Part shown: piece after piece, positions 52,249 to 61,390 of the stretch
Numbering within the stretch: position 1 is the first letter of the stretch
How the letters are laid out: the number at the start of each line of letters is the position of its first letter
NCBI RefSeq assembly: GCF_024609765.1
Contig: NZ_JANFDG010000004.1
Span: 186,001 to 250,000 of the forward strand
Origin: Shinella pollutisoli
GTDB taxonomy: Bacteria > Pseudomonadota > Alphaproteobacteria > Rhizobiales > Rhizobiaceae
Length of the DNA: 64,000 bases
Direction: 5' to 3'
The notes under the pieces: model-generated
Seen by the model: only the letters and a program-made list of their open reading frames with translations
What the model was told of the DNA's origin: nothing
Database searches by the model: none
Position numbers and translations under genes: made by a program

Positions 52249-53109
52249 TCACATCCCATGCGACCCGTCATAGCCGTTGACGGGCGGCGGGGTCCAGCCT
52301 TCCGGCCGGCGCGGGGCCCTGTAGACCTCCACCAGCATCGGATGGCAGACGGCGGCGTCGGAGGAATGCTCCGACGAGCAGTCGCCGCCGGGGCAGGCGG
52401 ACATGCAGGCGAGGAGGTCGATCTCGGCGAAGAATTCGAGATAGTCGCCGGGGCGCACCGGGCTCGCCTTCATGAAATACTGGCCCGTGTCGCGGGTGAA
52501 GCCTGTGCACATGAAGACGTTGAGCACGTCGTGGACATGGGCGGCGGCCGCCTCCCTCGGCATGCCGGTGTGGTTCGCCAGCGCCCGGGTGAGGTTGGAA
52601 TGGCAGCAATGGTGGTACTGGCCGCCATGGCTGAGCAGGTTGTGCGTGTAGGGGTCGCAGCGCGTGCCGATGACGTCGTGCACCGAGCCGCCGAATTCGT
52701 CGAAGCCGTACCAGTCGAGCGTGTCGTGGGTGATGGTGGCGATCGGCCGCATGTAGGGGAAGGAGGAGAAGAGCTGGTCGCCGAGGCCGACATGGGTGCC
52801 GGAGAGCGCGCGCGTCTTGCCGCTGTAGAAGCGTTCCGAAAGGTCGTGCAGGTTGAACAGGTTGAGGTCGCCCACCTGCGGGCCCTCGCTGCAGACGAGG
52901 CGGCAGAAATGGCCGGCCGGCACCTGCCAGGCGGCCGCCTCGCGCGGCGGCACGGTGACGGTCTCGACGAGCTCCAGGTCGTCGCGCAGCGCCCGGTAGG
53001 CGGAAAGGTCCGGGCGCGGCAGGCTTTCCACCGGATAGCAGACGACGGGCTTCACCGCCTTGCGCGCGGCGGCATCGGCCGGGGCCTCGGTGATGGGGGC
53101 TGGTTTCAT
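52249..53109 (-). CDS. DUF1989 (urea carboxylase-associated) protein
   Basis: 286 residues from the ATG at 53109. Marks of the family are VTVPPREAAAWQVPAGHFCR, QVGDLNLFNLHDLSERFYS, YGFDEFGGSVHDVIGTRCDP, HCCHSNLTRALANHTGMP and CMSACPGGDCSSEHSSD. Histidine- and cysteine-rich blocks suggest a metal site. DUF1989 proteins come in pairs beside urea/guanidine carboxylases, where they act as carboxyguanidine deiminase, and singly elsewhere. Here a single copy lies downstream of the biotin carboxylase gene in the same direction, separated by repeats, so a link to that pathway is plausible but unproven. Confidence 0.8.
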   Translation of the reverse strand: MKPAPITEAPADAAARKAVKPVVCYPVESLPRPDLSAYRALRDDLELVETVTVPPREAAAWQVPAGHFCRLVCSEGPQVGDLNLFNLHDLSERFYSGKTRALSGTHVGLGDQLFSSFPYMRPIATITHDTLDWYGFDEFGGSVHDVIGTRCDPYTHNLLSHGGQYHHCCHSNLTRALANHTGMPREAAAAHVHDVLNVFMCTGFTRDTGQYFMKASPVRPGDYLEFFAEIDLLACMSACPGGDCSSEHSSDAAVCHPMLVEVYRAPRRPEGWTPPPVNGYDGSHGM

Positions 53110-53165
53110 GGCGTGGTCTCCGTGTCGGTTCCTGTTGTCGTGCGTATGCCGCTGCGAGGTTGCCG

Positions 53166-53311
53166 TTTCCCTTCTCCCCGTCGGGGAGAAGGGGCCCGAA
53201 GGGCGGATGAGGGTGTGAAACACGGCTTGGCGATCATGATTTCGCCTGCGGCGCCCCCTCATCCCGCTGCCGCGACCTTCTTCCCGACGGGGAGAAGGGG
53301 CAAGAAGCGCC
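53166..53311. repeat. Paired RIME-like palindromic elements
   Basis: Same design as the pair at 52 kb: CCCTTCTCCCCGTCGGGGAG with CCCGAAGGGCGGATGAGGG, then the opposing CCCCCTCATCCCGCTG unit ending GACGGGGAGAAGGGG. They separate the DUF1989 gene from the biotin carboxylase operon and may attenuate transcription between them. Confidence 0.8.
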
Positions 53312-53358
53312 CTCGTCGTTTCCGGTGCGATTACCCTGGATCAAGGGGAGGGGCCGCC

Positions 53359-55062
53359 TCACTCAACCACCGCCAGCTCTGCCCCGAGCGCCACGGTCCT
53401 GCCGGCCTCGGCGGCGATGCGCAGGCGGCCGGCCTTCGGCGCGAGCACGCGGGTCTCCATCTTCATCGCCTCGATCAGCGCCACGGCCTCGCCTTTGGCG
53501 ACCTCCGCCCCGTCCGCGACCAGCCATTGCTGCAGCGTGCCGGGGATCGGCGCCGTCACCGCGCCCGGCCGCTCGGCGGGGCCTTGCGACGGCTGCGCGG
53601 CGGAGAGGCCGGAGAAGAGCGCGGCGGGCAGGCCGAGCCGGTGGCGGCGGCCGTCGATCTCGACGAAGGTAGAAAGAAGCCCGCCCTCGGCCGGATCGAC
53701 GCGCGGGGCAGGGGGGACGCCCGCAAATTCCGTCTCGATCCAGTTCGTGTAGACGGAAAAGCCGTCCTCGCCGGTGAAGGCCGGTTCCGCGAGCACCGCG
53801 CGGTGGAAGGGCAGCACCGAGGCGATGCCCTCGATGACGAATTCGCCGAGCGCGCGCCGGGCGCGGGCGAGCGCCACCTCCCGCGTCGGCCCGCTGACGA
53901 TCAGCTTCGCCATCAGCGAATCGTAGAGGCCGGGGATCTCCGAACCCGCCTCCACGCCGCTGTCGAGCCGCACGCCCGGCCCCGACGGCGGACGGAAGCG
54001 GGTGATGCGGCCGGGCGTCGGCAGGAAGCCGCGGCCGGGGTCCTCGGCATTGATGCGGAATTCGAAGGCGTGGCCGCGCGGCTCCGGCGTCTCCGTGAGC
54101 GCCAGCGGCAGGCCGTCGGCGATGCGCAGCTGCTCGACGACGATGTCGAGGCCGGTCGTCTCCTCCGTGACGGGATGCTCGACCTGCAGGCGCGTGTTCA
54201 CCTCCAGGAAGGAGAGGACGCCCCCCTCCGACAGCAGGAACTCCACCGTGCCCGCCCCGACATAGCCGGCGGCCGCGCAGATGGCGCGGGCGGCCTCGTG
54301 GATGCGGGTGCGGGTCGTGCCGTCGAGGAAGGGGGCGGGGGCCTCCTCGACGAGCTTCTGGTTGCGCCGCTGCAGCGAGCAGTCGCGGGTGCCGAGGACG
54401 AGGGTGTTGCCGTGCCCGTCGGCCAGCACCTGCGCCTCGATGTGGCGCGGCCGGTCGAGGAACTGCTCGGCATAGCATTCGCCGCGGCCGAAGGCCTCCG
54501 TCGCCTCGCGCACGGCCGAATCGAAGAGCTCGCCGACCTCCTCCAGCCTCCGCGCCACCTTCATGCCGCGCCCGCCGCCGCCGAAGGCGGCCTTGATGGC
54601 GAGCGGCAGGCCGGCCTCCTTCGCGAAGGCGACGGCGTCCGCCGCCGTGGCGAGCGGCCCGTCCGAGCCCCTGACCAGCGGTGCGCCGACGCCGGCCGCG
54701 ATGCGCCGCGCCTCGACCTTGTCGCCGAGCGCGGCGATGACGGCGGGCGGCGGCCCGACCCAGGTGAGGCCGGCATCGATCACGGCCTTCGCGAATTCCG
54801 CCCGCTCCGACAGGAAGCCGTAGCCGGGATGGACGGCGTCGGCCCCGGCGCGGCGGGCGATGTCGAGGATCCTGCCGATGTCCAGATAGGTGTCGGCCGG
54901 GCGGCCGGGGCCGAGCCCGTAGGCCTCGTCGGCGGCCTCCGCATGGAGCGCGCCGGCATCGTCGTCGGAATAGACCGCCACGGAGGCGACGCCGTAGTCG
55001 CGCGCGGCGCGGGCGATGCGCACGGCGATCTCGCCGCGGTTGGCGATGAGCAGTTTCTTCAT
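53359..55062 (-). CDS. Biotin carboxylase fused to biotin carboxyl carrier domain
   Basis: 567 residues. Residues 1-450 are biotin carboxylase: [37 protein letters not shown], then [20 protein letters not shown] (ATP-grasp loop), [20 protein letters not shown] and [16 protein letters not shown]. The last 80 residues are the biotinyl domain with the biotin lysine in [20 protein letters not shown]. It carboxylates its own biotin using ATP and bicarbonate. No normal carboxyltransferase gene is near; instead it overlaps (ATGA) the pxpBC gene, whose product resembles the carboxyltransferase half of urea carboxylase. Family certain; substrate of the complex unknown. Confidence 0.93.
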   Translation of the reverse strand: MKKLLIANRGEIAVRIARAARDYGVASVAVYSDDDAGALHAEAADEAYGLGPGRPADTYLDIGRILDIARRAGADAVHPGYGFLSERAEFAKAVIDAGLTWVGPPPAVIAALGDKVEARRIAAGVGAPLVRGSDGPLATAADAVAFAKEAGLPLAIKAAFGGGGRGMKVARRLEEVGELFDSAVREATEAFGRGECYAEQFLDRPRHIEAQVLADGHGNTLVLGTRDCSLQRRNQKLVEEAPAPFLDGTTRTRIHEAARAICAAAGYVGAGTVEFLLSEGGVLSFLEVNTRLQVEHPVTEETTGLDIVVEQLRIADGLPLALTETPEPRGHAFEFRINAEDPGRGFLPTPGRITRFRPPSGPGVRLDSGVEAGSEIPGLYDSLMAKLIVSGPTREVALARARRALGEFVIEGIASVLPFHRAVLAEPAFTGEDGFSVYTNWIETEFAGVPPAPRVDPAEGGLLSTFVEIDGRRHRLGLPAALFSGLSAAQPSQGPAERPGAVTAPIPGTLQQWLVADGAEVAKGEAVALIEAMKMETRVLAPKAGRLRIAAEAGRTVALGAELAVVE

Positions 55063-56702
55063 CGGTCGGTTTCCCGGATGAGAGGACGGAAGGCGGTGAG
55101 CGCGTTGAAGCGGATCCGCGCGCCGATCGGGATCTGGCCGGCGAGGCCGAGATGGTGGCTCGCGACGACGCCGATCACCGGATAGCCGCCGGTCAGCGGA
55201 TGGTCGGCGAGGAAGAGCACCGGCTGGCCGCTGTGCGGCACCTGGATCGCCCCGCGCGGCGTGCCCTCGGAGGGCAGCTCGGCGGCGTCGTGCCGCTCGA
55301 GCGGCCGGCTGCCGGCAAGGCGCATGCCGACGCGGCTCGATTCGGCCGTCACCTCCCAGTCCTGCGCGGCGAGCGTCTCCACGCCCCTGTCGGTGAACCA
55401 GTCGGTGCGCGGGCCGGGCACGATGTCGAGCGTCACCGTCTCGCCCGCCTTCGGCAGCCTTGCGGGCGCCGGGCGGAAGGGATCGACGGCGACGGCGCGG
55501 CCCTCCGCCGGCATGAGCACGTCGCCCGCGGTAACCGGCGCGGGGCCGATCTTCGCCAGCGTATCCGTCGACGCCGAGCCCAGCACCGGCGCGACCGCGA
55601 AGCCGCCGCGCAGCGCCAGGTAGCTGCGCATGCCCTCCGGCGGCAGGCCGAGCGTCAGCTCGTCGCCCGCGTCGAGCGCGAAGGGCCGGCCGGAGGGGAC
55701 GGCGACGGTGCGGCCGCCGGCGGTGCGGATCGCGAGCGGGCAGGGGGCGCCGGCGACGGCGAGCGTGACCGGCCGGTCCGCCCTCAGCGCGAAGCCGCCG
55801 AAGGCGATCTCCAGCGCCGCCGTCCCGGGCGGGTTGCCGACGGCGAGATTGGCCTCGGCGAGGCTGTCGCGGTCGAGCGCGCCGGATTCCGCCACGCCCT
55901 GGTCGGCCCGGCCGGGGCGGCCGCGGTCCTGGAACAGGGCCGGGCGGTCGGTGCGGGTGACGCGGAGGCCGCCGGCGGGCCGGCCATCCCCCTCCGGCCT
56001 GCCTGCCGCCTCCTCCTGAACGGGGGAGATCGGCCGGGGGCGGGGCGGGGTGGGCCGGAGGGAGGTGCTTTTCTCCAATGCCGCCATATCGCGGAACCGC
56101 ACCCGGTCGCCGGGGGCGAGCAGGGCGGGGCGGAAGCGGCTCGTGTCCCACATCGCAAGCGGCGTGCGGCCGAGGAGCTGCCAGCCGCCGGGGCTGTCGG
56201 AGGGATAGATGCCGGAGAATGGCCCGGCGATGGCGACGGAGCCCGCCGGGATGCGCACGCGCGGGCTCTTGCGGCGCGGCACGTCGAAGCCGGGATCGTC
56301 GGAGGTCATGTAGGCGAAGCCCGGCGCGAAGCCGGTGAAGGCGACGGTATGGGTCGCCGCGGTGTGGCGGCGGATCACCTCCTCCACCGTCCAGCCGAGG
56401 ATTTCCGCGACGTCGGCGAGGTCCTCGCCGTCGTAGACGACGGGGATGTCGAAGGTCTCGCCGACGCGCGCGCGCCGCTCGGAGAGGTCGAGGGCGGCGA
56501 TCCCGTCCGCGAGCCGGGCGGGGCCGGTGACGCGCGGGTCGAAGCGCACCATCAGCGTGCGCGCGGCCGGCACCAGCTCGGCGACGCCCTCCGGCCGGGC
56601 GGCGGAAAGCGCGTCGAACAGCGCCAGCGTCGCCTCGAGATCGTCGAGCTCGACCAGGACGGCGTCGCTGCCGGCCGGCAGGAAGCGCAGCCGCTCAGCC
56701 AT
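55059..56702 (-). CDS. PxpB-PxpC fusion (5-oxoprolinase / urea-carboxylase CT-like)
   Basis: 547 residues from the ATG at 56702. The N-terminal half is PxpB (AHS1/KipI): [60 protein letters not shown] and [21 protein letters not shown] proline-rich linker (about 235-260) joins PxpC (AHS2/KipA): [40 protein letters not shown] and [18 protein letters not shown]. coli PxpB and PxpC are separate; fusion is common elsewhere. With PxpA it opens 5-oxoproline to glutamate using ATP. Both halves are homologous to the carboxyltransferase of urea carboxylase. It overlaps pxpA upstream and the biotin carboxylase downstream. Confidence 0.9.
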   Translation of the reverse strand: MAERLRFLPAGSDAVLVELDDLEATLALFDALSAARPEGVAELVPAARTLMVRFDPRVTGPARLADGIAALDLSERRARVGETFDIPVVYDGEDLADVAEILGWTVEEVIRRHTAATHTVAFTGFAPGFAYMTSDDPGFDVPRRKSPRVRIPAGSVAIAGPFSGIYPSDSPGGWQLLGRTPLAMWDTSRFRPALLAPGDRVRFRDMAALEKSTSLRPTPPRPRPISPVQEEAAGRPEGDGRPAGGLRVTRTDRPALFQDRGRPGRADQGVAESGALDRDSLAEANLAVGNPPGTAALEIAFGGFALRADRPVTLAVAGAPCPLAIRTAGGRTVAVPSGRPFALDAGDELTLGLPPEGMRSYLALRGGFAVAPVLGSASTDTLAKIGPAPVTAGDVLMPAEGRAVAVDPFRPAPARLPKAGETVTLDIVPGPRTDWFTDRGVETLAAQDWEVTAESSRVGMRLAGSRPLERHDAAELPSEGTPRGAIQVPHSGQPVLFLADHPLTGGYPVIGVVASHHLGLAGQIPIGARIRFNALTAFRPLIRETDR

Positions 56703-57459
56703 GGACGAAGGGTTGCAGCGCGACGCCCTCCGCGGAAAGCGCCTCGCGCAGCGTCCTCGCGATGGCGACGGCGGCCGGCGTGTCGCCGTGGATGCAGATC
56801 GACTGCGCCTCGAGCGCGATCTCGCTGCCGTCGATCGCCGTGATGCGGCCCTCCGTGACGAGGCGCAGCATGCGGTCCGCGACCGCCTGCGGATCGTGGA
56901 TGACGGCGCCCGGCAGCCTGCGGCTGACGAGCGAGCCGTCGGCATTGTAGGCGCGGTCGGCGAAGGCCTCGCAGACGACGGTGAGCCCCGCCGCGCGCGC
57001 CTGCGCGACGATCGGCGCGCCGGAAAGCGCCATCAGCACGAGCGCGGGGTCGACCGCCCTGATGCCGGCGATCACGTCGGCGGCCTGGCGGGCGTCGTTC
57101 GCGATGGTGTTGTAGAGCGCGCCGTGCGGCTTGACGTAGCGGACCCGCGTGCCGGCCGCCGTCGCCAGGCCCTGGAGCGCGCCGATCTGGTAGATCGTGT
57201 CGGCGACAAGCTCGGCGCTCGACGGGTCCATGTCGCGCCGGCCGAAGCCGACGAGGTCGCGGTAGCCGACATGGGCGCCGACCGCCACACCGCGCTCCGC
57301 CGCCGCCTTCAGCACGGAGAGGATGCCCGCCGGGTCGCCGGCGTGGAAGCCGCAGGCGATGTTGGCGCTGGTGACGATCGACAGCATCGACACGTCGTCG
57401 CCCATCGGCCAGGGGCCGAAACTCTCGCCGAGATCGCTGTTGAGGTCGATGCTTGCCAT
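56695..57459 (-). CDS. pxpA: 5-oxoprolinase subunit PxpA (LamB/YcsF family)
   Basis: 254 residues from the ATG at 57459 ([20 protein letters not shown]); the open frame to 57525 adds residues not found in the family. Marks are [78 protein letters not shown] and [11 protein letters not shown], with many histidines and aspartates of the metal/active site. It is the first gene of the operon and overlaps pxpBC by eight bases. Its promoter faces a divergent GntR gene. Confidence 0.93.
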   Translation of the reverse strand: MASIDLNSDLGESFGPWPMGDDVSMLSIVTSANIACGFHAGDPAGILSVLKAAAERGVAVGAHVGYRDLVGFGRRDMDPSSAELVADTIYQIGALQGLATAAGTRVRYVKPHGALYNTIANDARQAADVIAGIRAVDPALVLMALSGAPIVAQARAAGLTVVCEAFADRAYNADGSLVSRRLPGAVIHDPQAVADRMLRLVTEGRITAIDGSEIALEAQSICIHGDTPAAVAIARTLREALSAEGVALQPFVHG

Positions 57460-57759
57460 GGCCGCGTCCTTCGTGATGGATTCCGCTTGGAATTGTTGGA
57501 TAACACGGATATGATTGTTCAACAATATGGCCGGGTGAAAAATACCGAAGGGACCGGATATGATGATGCATGCGCCGCCGCACGCCCCTCTGCCCTGCCG
57601 GGCATCTCCCCCTCAGGCCGGGAGATCGATCGGGGCACTGCCTTGCCCGTCGCCGGGGGTGCGGCTTGAGCACGGTTTCCGCTTCTTGCCGGTCTGCCCC
57701 CTTGAGGGGGAGATGCCCGGCAGGGCAGAGGGGGGCATGCCGGCCCCGGCCGCCGCCGC
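57460..57759. promoter_or_regulatory. pxpA / gntR divergent control region
   Basis: 300 bases. An exact palindrome ATTGTTCAACAAT lies at 57514-57526, and a related half-site pair TTGTTGGATAACA lies at 57493-57505. This short AT-rich stretch is 35-70 bases before the pxpA start and is the likely binding site of the divergent FCD-type GntR protein. The rest is filled by two opposing copies of a CTCTGCCC/GGGCAGAG repeat. Confidence 0.6.
57585..57735. repeat. Opposed palindromic repeats, second family
   Basis: CCCCTCTGCCCTGCCGGGCA followed by TCTCCCCCTCA, and the opposite copy TTGAGGGGGAGATGCCCGGC followed by AGGGCAGAGGGGG. The same core forms the terminator-like palindrome at 22953-22983. The second copy runs to within 25 bases of the gntR start, so it probably lies in the gntR leader. 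Confidence 0.7.
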
Positions 57760-58428
57760 ATGACCGCGCGCGACGGCGGCCGGCCGCTCTCCGAGCGCGT
57801 GGCGGGCGAGATCCGCGACGGGCTGATCGCCGGGCGGTTCGCGCCGGGCGAGCGGCTGTCGGAGCACGAGGTGGCCGCCCGCTACGGCATCTCGCGCAAC
57901 ACGCTGCGCGAGGTCTTCCGCCTGCTGACGAGCCAGGGCCTACTTGCCCATATCCCCAACCGCGGCGTCTTCGTCGCCTCGCCGGATGCGGCGGCCGTGC
58001 TCGACATCTACCGCGCCCGCCGCGTTATCCAGCGGGGCGCGGTGGAGGCCGCCGTGCCCGGCCACCCGGCCTTCTCGCGCATGGCGGCGCTGGTCGCGGA
58101 CGGCGAGGAGGGGCAGGCGCGCGGCGACTGGCAGCGGGTCGGCACGGCCAACATGGCGTTCCACCGCGCCATGGTGGAGCTCTGCGACAGCCCGCGCCTC
58201 TCCGCCTGCTTCGACCTCATCCTCGCCGAGCTGCGCCTCGTCTTCGGCCGGCTGGAGGACACCGCCCACCTGCACGCGCCCTATGTCGCGCTCAACGCCG
58301 CCCTGCTCGTCCGCCTGCAGGCCGGCGACCGTGCCGCCGCGCTCGCCGGCCTCGACGCCTATCTCACCCGCTCCGAGCGCTCCGTGCTCGCCGCCCTCCA
58401 GCGCGGGAAGGCGGCGGAGCGCTCCTGA
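57760..58428 (+). CDS. GntR-family (FCD/FadR) transcriptional regulator
   Basis: 222 residues. The N-terminal winged helix has GEIRDGLIAGRFAPGERLSE and HEVAARYGISRNTLREVFRL, then LTSQGLLAHIPNRGVFVASP. The all-helical FCD ligand domain follows (VLDIYRARRVIQRGAVEAAV; ANMAFHRAMVELCDSPRL with the metal/ligand histidine). Divergent from pxpA and close to the palindrome at 57514. It is the likely local regulator of the pxp operon, sensing a carboxylate intermediate. The nearby repeats in its leader may affect its level. Confidence 0.9.
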   Translation: MTARDGGRPLSERVAGEIRDGLIAGRFAPGERLSEHEVAARYGISRNTLREVFRLLTSQGLLAHIPNRGVFVASPDAAAVLDIYRARRVIQRGAVEAAVPGHPAFSRMAALVADGEEGQARGDWQRVGTANMAFHRAMVELCDSPRLSACFDLILAELRLVFGRLEDTAHLHAPYVALNAALLVRLQAGDRAAALAGLDAYLTRSERSVLAALQRGKAAERS

Positions 58429-58442
58429 GATGACGAGGGCGT

Positions 58443-58640
58443 CCCCTTCTCCCCGGCGGGGAGAAGGTGGCCCGAAGGGTCGGATGAGGGGGTAGACAGG
58501 CGCTGGCGACCCTGCTTTCGCCTGGCGCGCGTCCCCCCTCATCCCGCTGCCGCGACCTCTCCCCGGCGGGGAGAAGGGGCAGAAGGCGCCCTCATGGTTC
58601 CATATGCGACTGCCCTGCCGGCGGGGAGAAGGGGGGACCG
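58443..58640. repeat. Paired RIME-like palindromic elements plus half copy
   Basis: An opposing pair as at 52 and 53 kb (CTTCTCCCCGGCGGGGAGAAG at 58446-58466; CCCCCTCATCCCGCTG unit at 58535-58590). A half element GCCGGCGGGGAGAAGGGGGG at 58617-58636 follows. They lie between the convergent gntR and FAD oxidoreductase genes and may end both transcripts. Confidence 0.78.
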
Positions 58641-58643
58641 CTC

Positions 58644-59870
58644 CTAGTCGAAGGCAAAGAGGTCGGCGTCGGGGTCGCGGGTGCCGTTGACCGCGGCGGA
58701 GACGATCTCGGCGGCGATCTGGCTGAAGGTGATGCCGTTGCCGCCGAAGCCCATCACGGCGTGGACGTTGGCGAGGCCGGGCACGGGGCCGATCAGCGGC
58801 AGGCCGGTCGCCGTCGCGCCGAAGGCGGCGGCCCAGCGATAGGCCGGCGCGCCGAGCTTCACGCCGATCAGCGCCTCGACCTTGCGGCGGATCGCGTCGG
58901 TATGCGTGACGAGTTTCCCGGCGGAGCGGAAGGCCTCCTCGTCCTCCTCGTCCTCGCCGCCGGCCACCAGCCGGCCGGCCGCGTCGACGCGGAGGTAGAG
59001 ATAGGGGTCGGAGGCCTCCCAGACGAGGCGGTCCTTCAGCCAGCCGGGTACGGCGAGGCCGGGGCGGCTTGCGAGCGCCCAGGTGGAGATGATGCGGTGG
59101 CGCTTGTCGGCGAGGCGCTTGAGGAACTCGTAGCCGGTGCAGAAGATGGCGTGCCCCGCGCCGATCAGCCGGCCCTCGCCGGTCGCCATCACCACCTCCT
59201 CCGACAGGCTGCGAAGGTCGGTGATCTCCGTGCCGGCGACGATCTCCACCCCGCGCCTCTGCAGGTCGCGCAGCAGGCCGGCGGTGAGCTGGCCGGGATT
59301 GGCCGAGGCCGATATCCCGCTTTCGATCGCGCCCGTCCGGTCCAGTCCGTAGGTCTCGCGCAGCGTCGCCGCATCGAGGAAGCGCGCGCCGATGCCGGCC
59401 GCTTCCCGCGCCTTCGCCTCGGCCTTCAGCGCCCGCGCGCCCATCTCGTCGCCGGCGAGGTAGAGCGCGCCCTTGCGGCGGAAGCCGCAGGAGAGGCCGA
59501 GCGTGTTCACCGTCTCCTCCAGCCGCAGCACGGCGCCGGCCGAGCGCTGCCAGGCCCGCGCCGCCCGCTCCCGGCCGATCATCCGGCCGAGCCGCGTCAG
59601 CGGCACGTCGATCTCGTGCTGGATCATCGCCGTGCTGGCGATCGAGCTGCCGCGCACCGGCGGCCGGCGGTCGACGATCAGCACCGAGCGCCCGACGCCG
59701 GCGAGCGCATGGGCGACGAGCGCGCCGCTGATGCCGGCCCCCACCACGACCGCGTCGTAGCGCGACAGCGAGGGATGCGTGCGGGTGCGCACGGAGATGC
59801 GGGGGCTGTCGAGCCAGAGGGGGCGGGACCGGCGCAGCTCCCGCTCGTGCGTCAGGGACGGTTGGTTCAT
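58644..59870 (-). CDS. FAD-dependent amine/glycerol-type oxidoreductase (DAO family)
   Basis: 408 residues from the ATG at 59870 (AAAGGAC upstream). The dinucleotide-binding loop is YDAVVVGAGISGALVAHALA, at about residue 38, after a short arginine-rich lead. Later come GSSIASTAMIQHEIDVPLTR, SGISASANPGQLTAGLLRDL, GHAIFCTGYEFLKRL and the C-terminal NVHAVMGFGGNGITFSQIAA that contacts FAD. The fold is that of D-amino acid/glycine oxidases and GlpO-type enzymes. The substrate is probably an amine or amino acid, given the aminotransferase genes upstream. It overlaps no neighbour but is 26 bases from the TIGR02588 gene. Confidence 0.85.
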   Translation of the reverse strand: MNQPSLTHERELRRSRPLWLDSPRISVRTRTHPSLSRYDAVVVGAGISGALVAHALAGVGRSVLIVDRRPPVRGSSIASTAMIQHEIDVPLTRLGRMIGRERAARAWQRSAGAVLRLEETVNTLGLSCGFRRKGALYLAGDEMGARALKAEAKAREAAGIGARFLDAATLRETYGLDRTGAIESGISASANPGQLTAGLLRDLQRRGVEIVAGTEITDLRSLSEEVVMATGEGRLIGAGHAIFCTGYEFLKRLADKRHRIISTWALASRPGLAVPGWLKDRLVWEASDPYLYLRVDAAGRLVAGGEDEEDEEAFRSAGKLVTHTDAIRRKVEALIGVKLGAPAYRWAAAFGATATGLPLIGPVPGLANVHAVMGFGGNGITFSQIAAEIVSAAVNGTRDPDADLFAFD

Positions 59871-59895
59871 CGCTGTCCTTTCACGGGTGAGCCTT

Positions 59896-60294
59896 TCACG
59901 GGTCGGCATAGCCGGCGACGGCGAGCGCGAGGCCGCCCGCGCGCGGGTCGCCGCGGAAGAAGAGGGCGCCCTTCTCCCCGGATCGCGCGGCGACGTAGTC
60001 GAAGGTGACGTCGGCGCTCTCCCCGCCCGAAAGCGTGCCGCGCACCTCGACGCCGGCCGCCGCCGTGGACGCGGTGTTGCGCACCTCGAAGGCGACGCGC
60101 CAGCCGCCGGACTCGGGCGTGACGGAGACGACGTCGACGGTGAAGGCGGGCGGGTCCTGCCGGTACTGGAGCGCGTCCCAGGCGAGCCAGCCGAGGAGGG
60201 CCGCCACCAGCAGGGCGGAGACCCCGCCCGCCAGCCATTCCACCCAGTGGGCCTCCGCGCTCTCGACGGAGCCGCTGCGGGACGATCTCGTCAT
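59896..60294 (-). CDS. TIGR02588-like membrane-anchored protein
   Basis: 132 residues. After a short cytoplasmic lead there is one membrane helix (WLAGGVSALLVAALLGWLAW), then a secreted beta-sandwich-like domain of about 85 residues (FTVDVVSVTPESGGWRVAFE; VRNTASTAAAGVEVRGTLSG). It resembles the TIGR02588 family, always encoded beside TIGR02587 as here. No function is known. It starts just after the TIGR02587 gene on the same strand, so the two are probably made together. Confidence 0.75.
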   Translation of the reverse strand: MTRSSRSGSVESAEAHWVEWLAGGVSALLVAALLGWLAWDALQYRQDPPAFTVDVVSVTPESGGWRVAFEVRNTASTAAAGVEVRGTLSGGESADVTFDYVAARSGEKGALFFRGDPRAGGLALAVAGYADP

Positions 60295-60305
60295 GGTGCC
60301 CTCCT

Positions 60306-61154
60306 CTACAGAACCAGCCGCGCCGAGGCCGCGCCGACGGCGGCGGGCAGCCCGAGCACGACGGCGGCGGTGACGGCGGGCGAGAAGCCGGTATGGTCGA
60401 GCCGGCCGAAGGTCCACAGCGCATAGAGGCTGACGGAAAGCGCGATGACGTAGCCCGGCAGCGTGAAGCGCAGGAACGGATCCCACCAGGCGCGACCCTC
60501 CGCCGGGCGGTGGCTGCCGCGGAAATGCAACGCATAGACGAAGCCGTGCATCAGCGCGACGGAGACGATCACCGCGAGAAGCGTGTGGAAGGGGGTGATC
60601 TTGTAGGCGATCAGCACCATCTCCTCCGTCGGCGCCATGTTGAGGCTGAAGAACAGCGCGCCCGTCATCATCATGAAGAGCTCGTGCACATAGCCGGTCT
60701 CGCCGCCGTCGTCGCCGTCCTCCGCGTCGCGCTCCTCCGAATGGCGGCCGAGCTGGCTGCGGCCGAGCAGCGCGCCGATGCCGGCGGGCACCGATTGCAG
60801 CGCCACCTTGGCGGCGATCGTGTCGGCCGTCGGCTGGTCGTCGAGGATGCCGAAGAGGAGGAGGACGGCCGCGCCGAGCAGGATGCCGAGCCCGTAGGCG
60901 ATCAGCGCGTCGCGCACCGCCGCCGGCCAGGAGGTGACGTTCTCGAAGCCGATCAGCCGGGCGAGCACGACGAGGAGCGGCAGGGCGAGGAGGCAGAGGA
61001 GGAACAGCCGGCTGCGCTCGACATAGAGGCCGAGCGACCACATCTCCATGGTCATCAGCATCGGCAGCGCGAAGAGCAGCGCGCCGGCGAGCCCGCGCGC
61101 AAGCCCGACGAGGAAATGCCGCGTCTCGTCGTCCCCTGTCCATGTCTCGCCCAT
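60306..61154 (-). CDS. TIGR02587-like membrane protein
   Basis: 282 residues with about seven membrane helices in two groups: LARGLAGALLFALPMLMTME, LFLLCLLALPLLVVLARLIG and LIAYGLGILLGAAVLLLFGI, then a charged cytoplasmic loop (GRHSEERDAEDGDDGGETG), then HELFMMMTGALFFSLNMAPT and further helices. It matches the TIGR02587 family, linked to TIGR02588. The motif NMAPTEEMVLIAYKITPFHT is well conserved in what I know of the family. Function unknown. Its partner follows after 11 bases. Confidence 0.78.
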   Translation of the reverse strand: MGETWTGDDETRHFLVGLARGLAGALLFALPMLMTMEMWSLGLYVERSRLFLLCLLALPLLVVLARLIGFENVTSWPAAVRDALIAYGLGILLGAAVLLLFGILDDQPTADTIAAKVALQSVPAGIGALLGRSQLGRHSEERDAEDGDDGGETGYVHELFMMMTGALFFSLNMAPTEEMVLIAYKITPFHTLLAVIVSVALMHGFVYALHFRGSHRPAEGRAWWDPFLRFTLPGYVIALSVSLYALWTFGRLDHTGFSPAVTAAVVLGLPAAVGAASARLVL

Positions 61155-61192
61155 GACCCCTCCGGATGGCGGGGATACGCATGACGGTGGCT

Positions 61193-61315
61193 TTCCTTCT
61201 CCCCGGCGGGGAGAAGGTGGCCCGGAGGGCCGGATGAGGGGGACGGCACGCCTTGCCTTCGGCCCCCTCGTCCGCCTGCTTTCCCCTTCTCCCCGCCGGG
61301 AAAAGGGGAAAGCAG
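61193..61315. repeat. Paired RIME-like palindromic elements
   Basis: CTTCTCCCCGGCGGGGAGAAG with GTGGCCCGGAGGGCC and GGATGAGGGGG, then the opposed CCCCCTCGTCCGCCTG unit with CTTCTCCCCGCCGGGAAAAG. Same layout as the pairs at 52, 53, 58 and 63.8 kb. It separates the TIGR02587 gene from the aminotransferase. Confidence 0.8.
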
Positions 61316-61390
61316 CACCCTTGTCATTTCATTGCGATCACCCTCGCATTCGCCGGGGAAACGCGGCATCCGCCAAAGGGTTCCGCGGCG

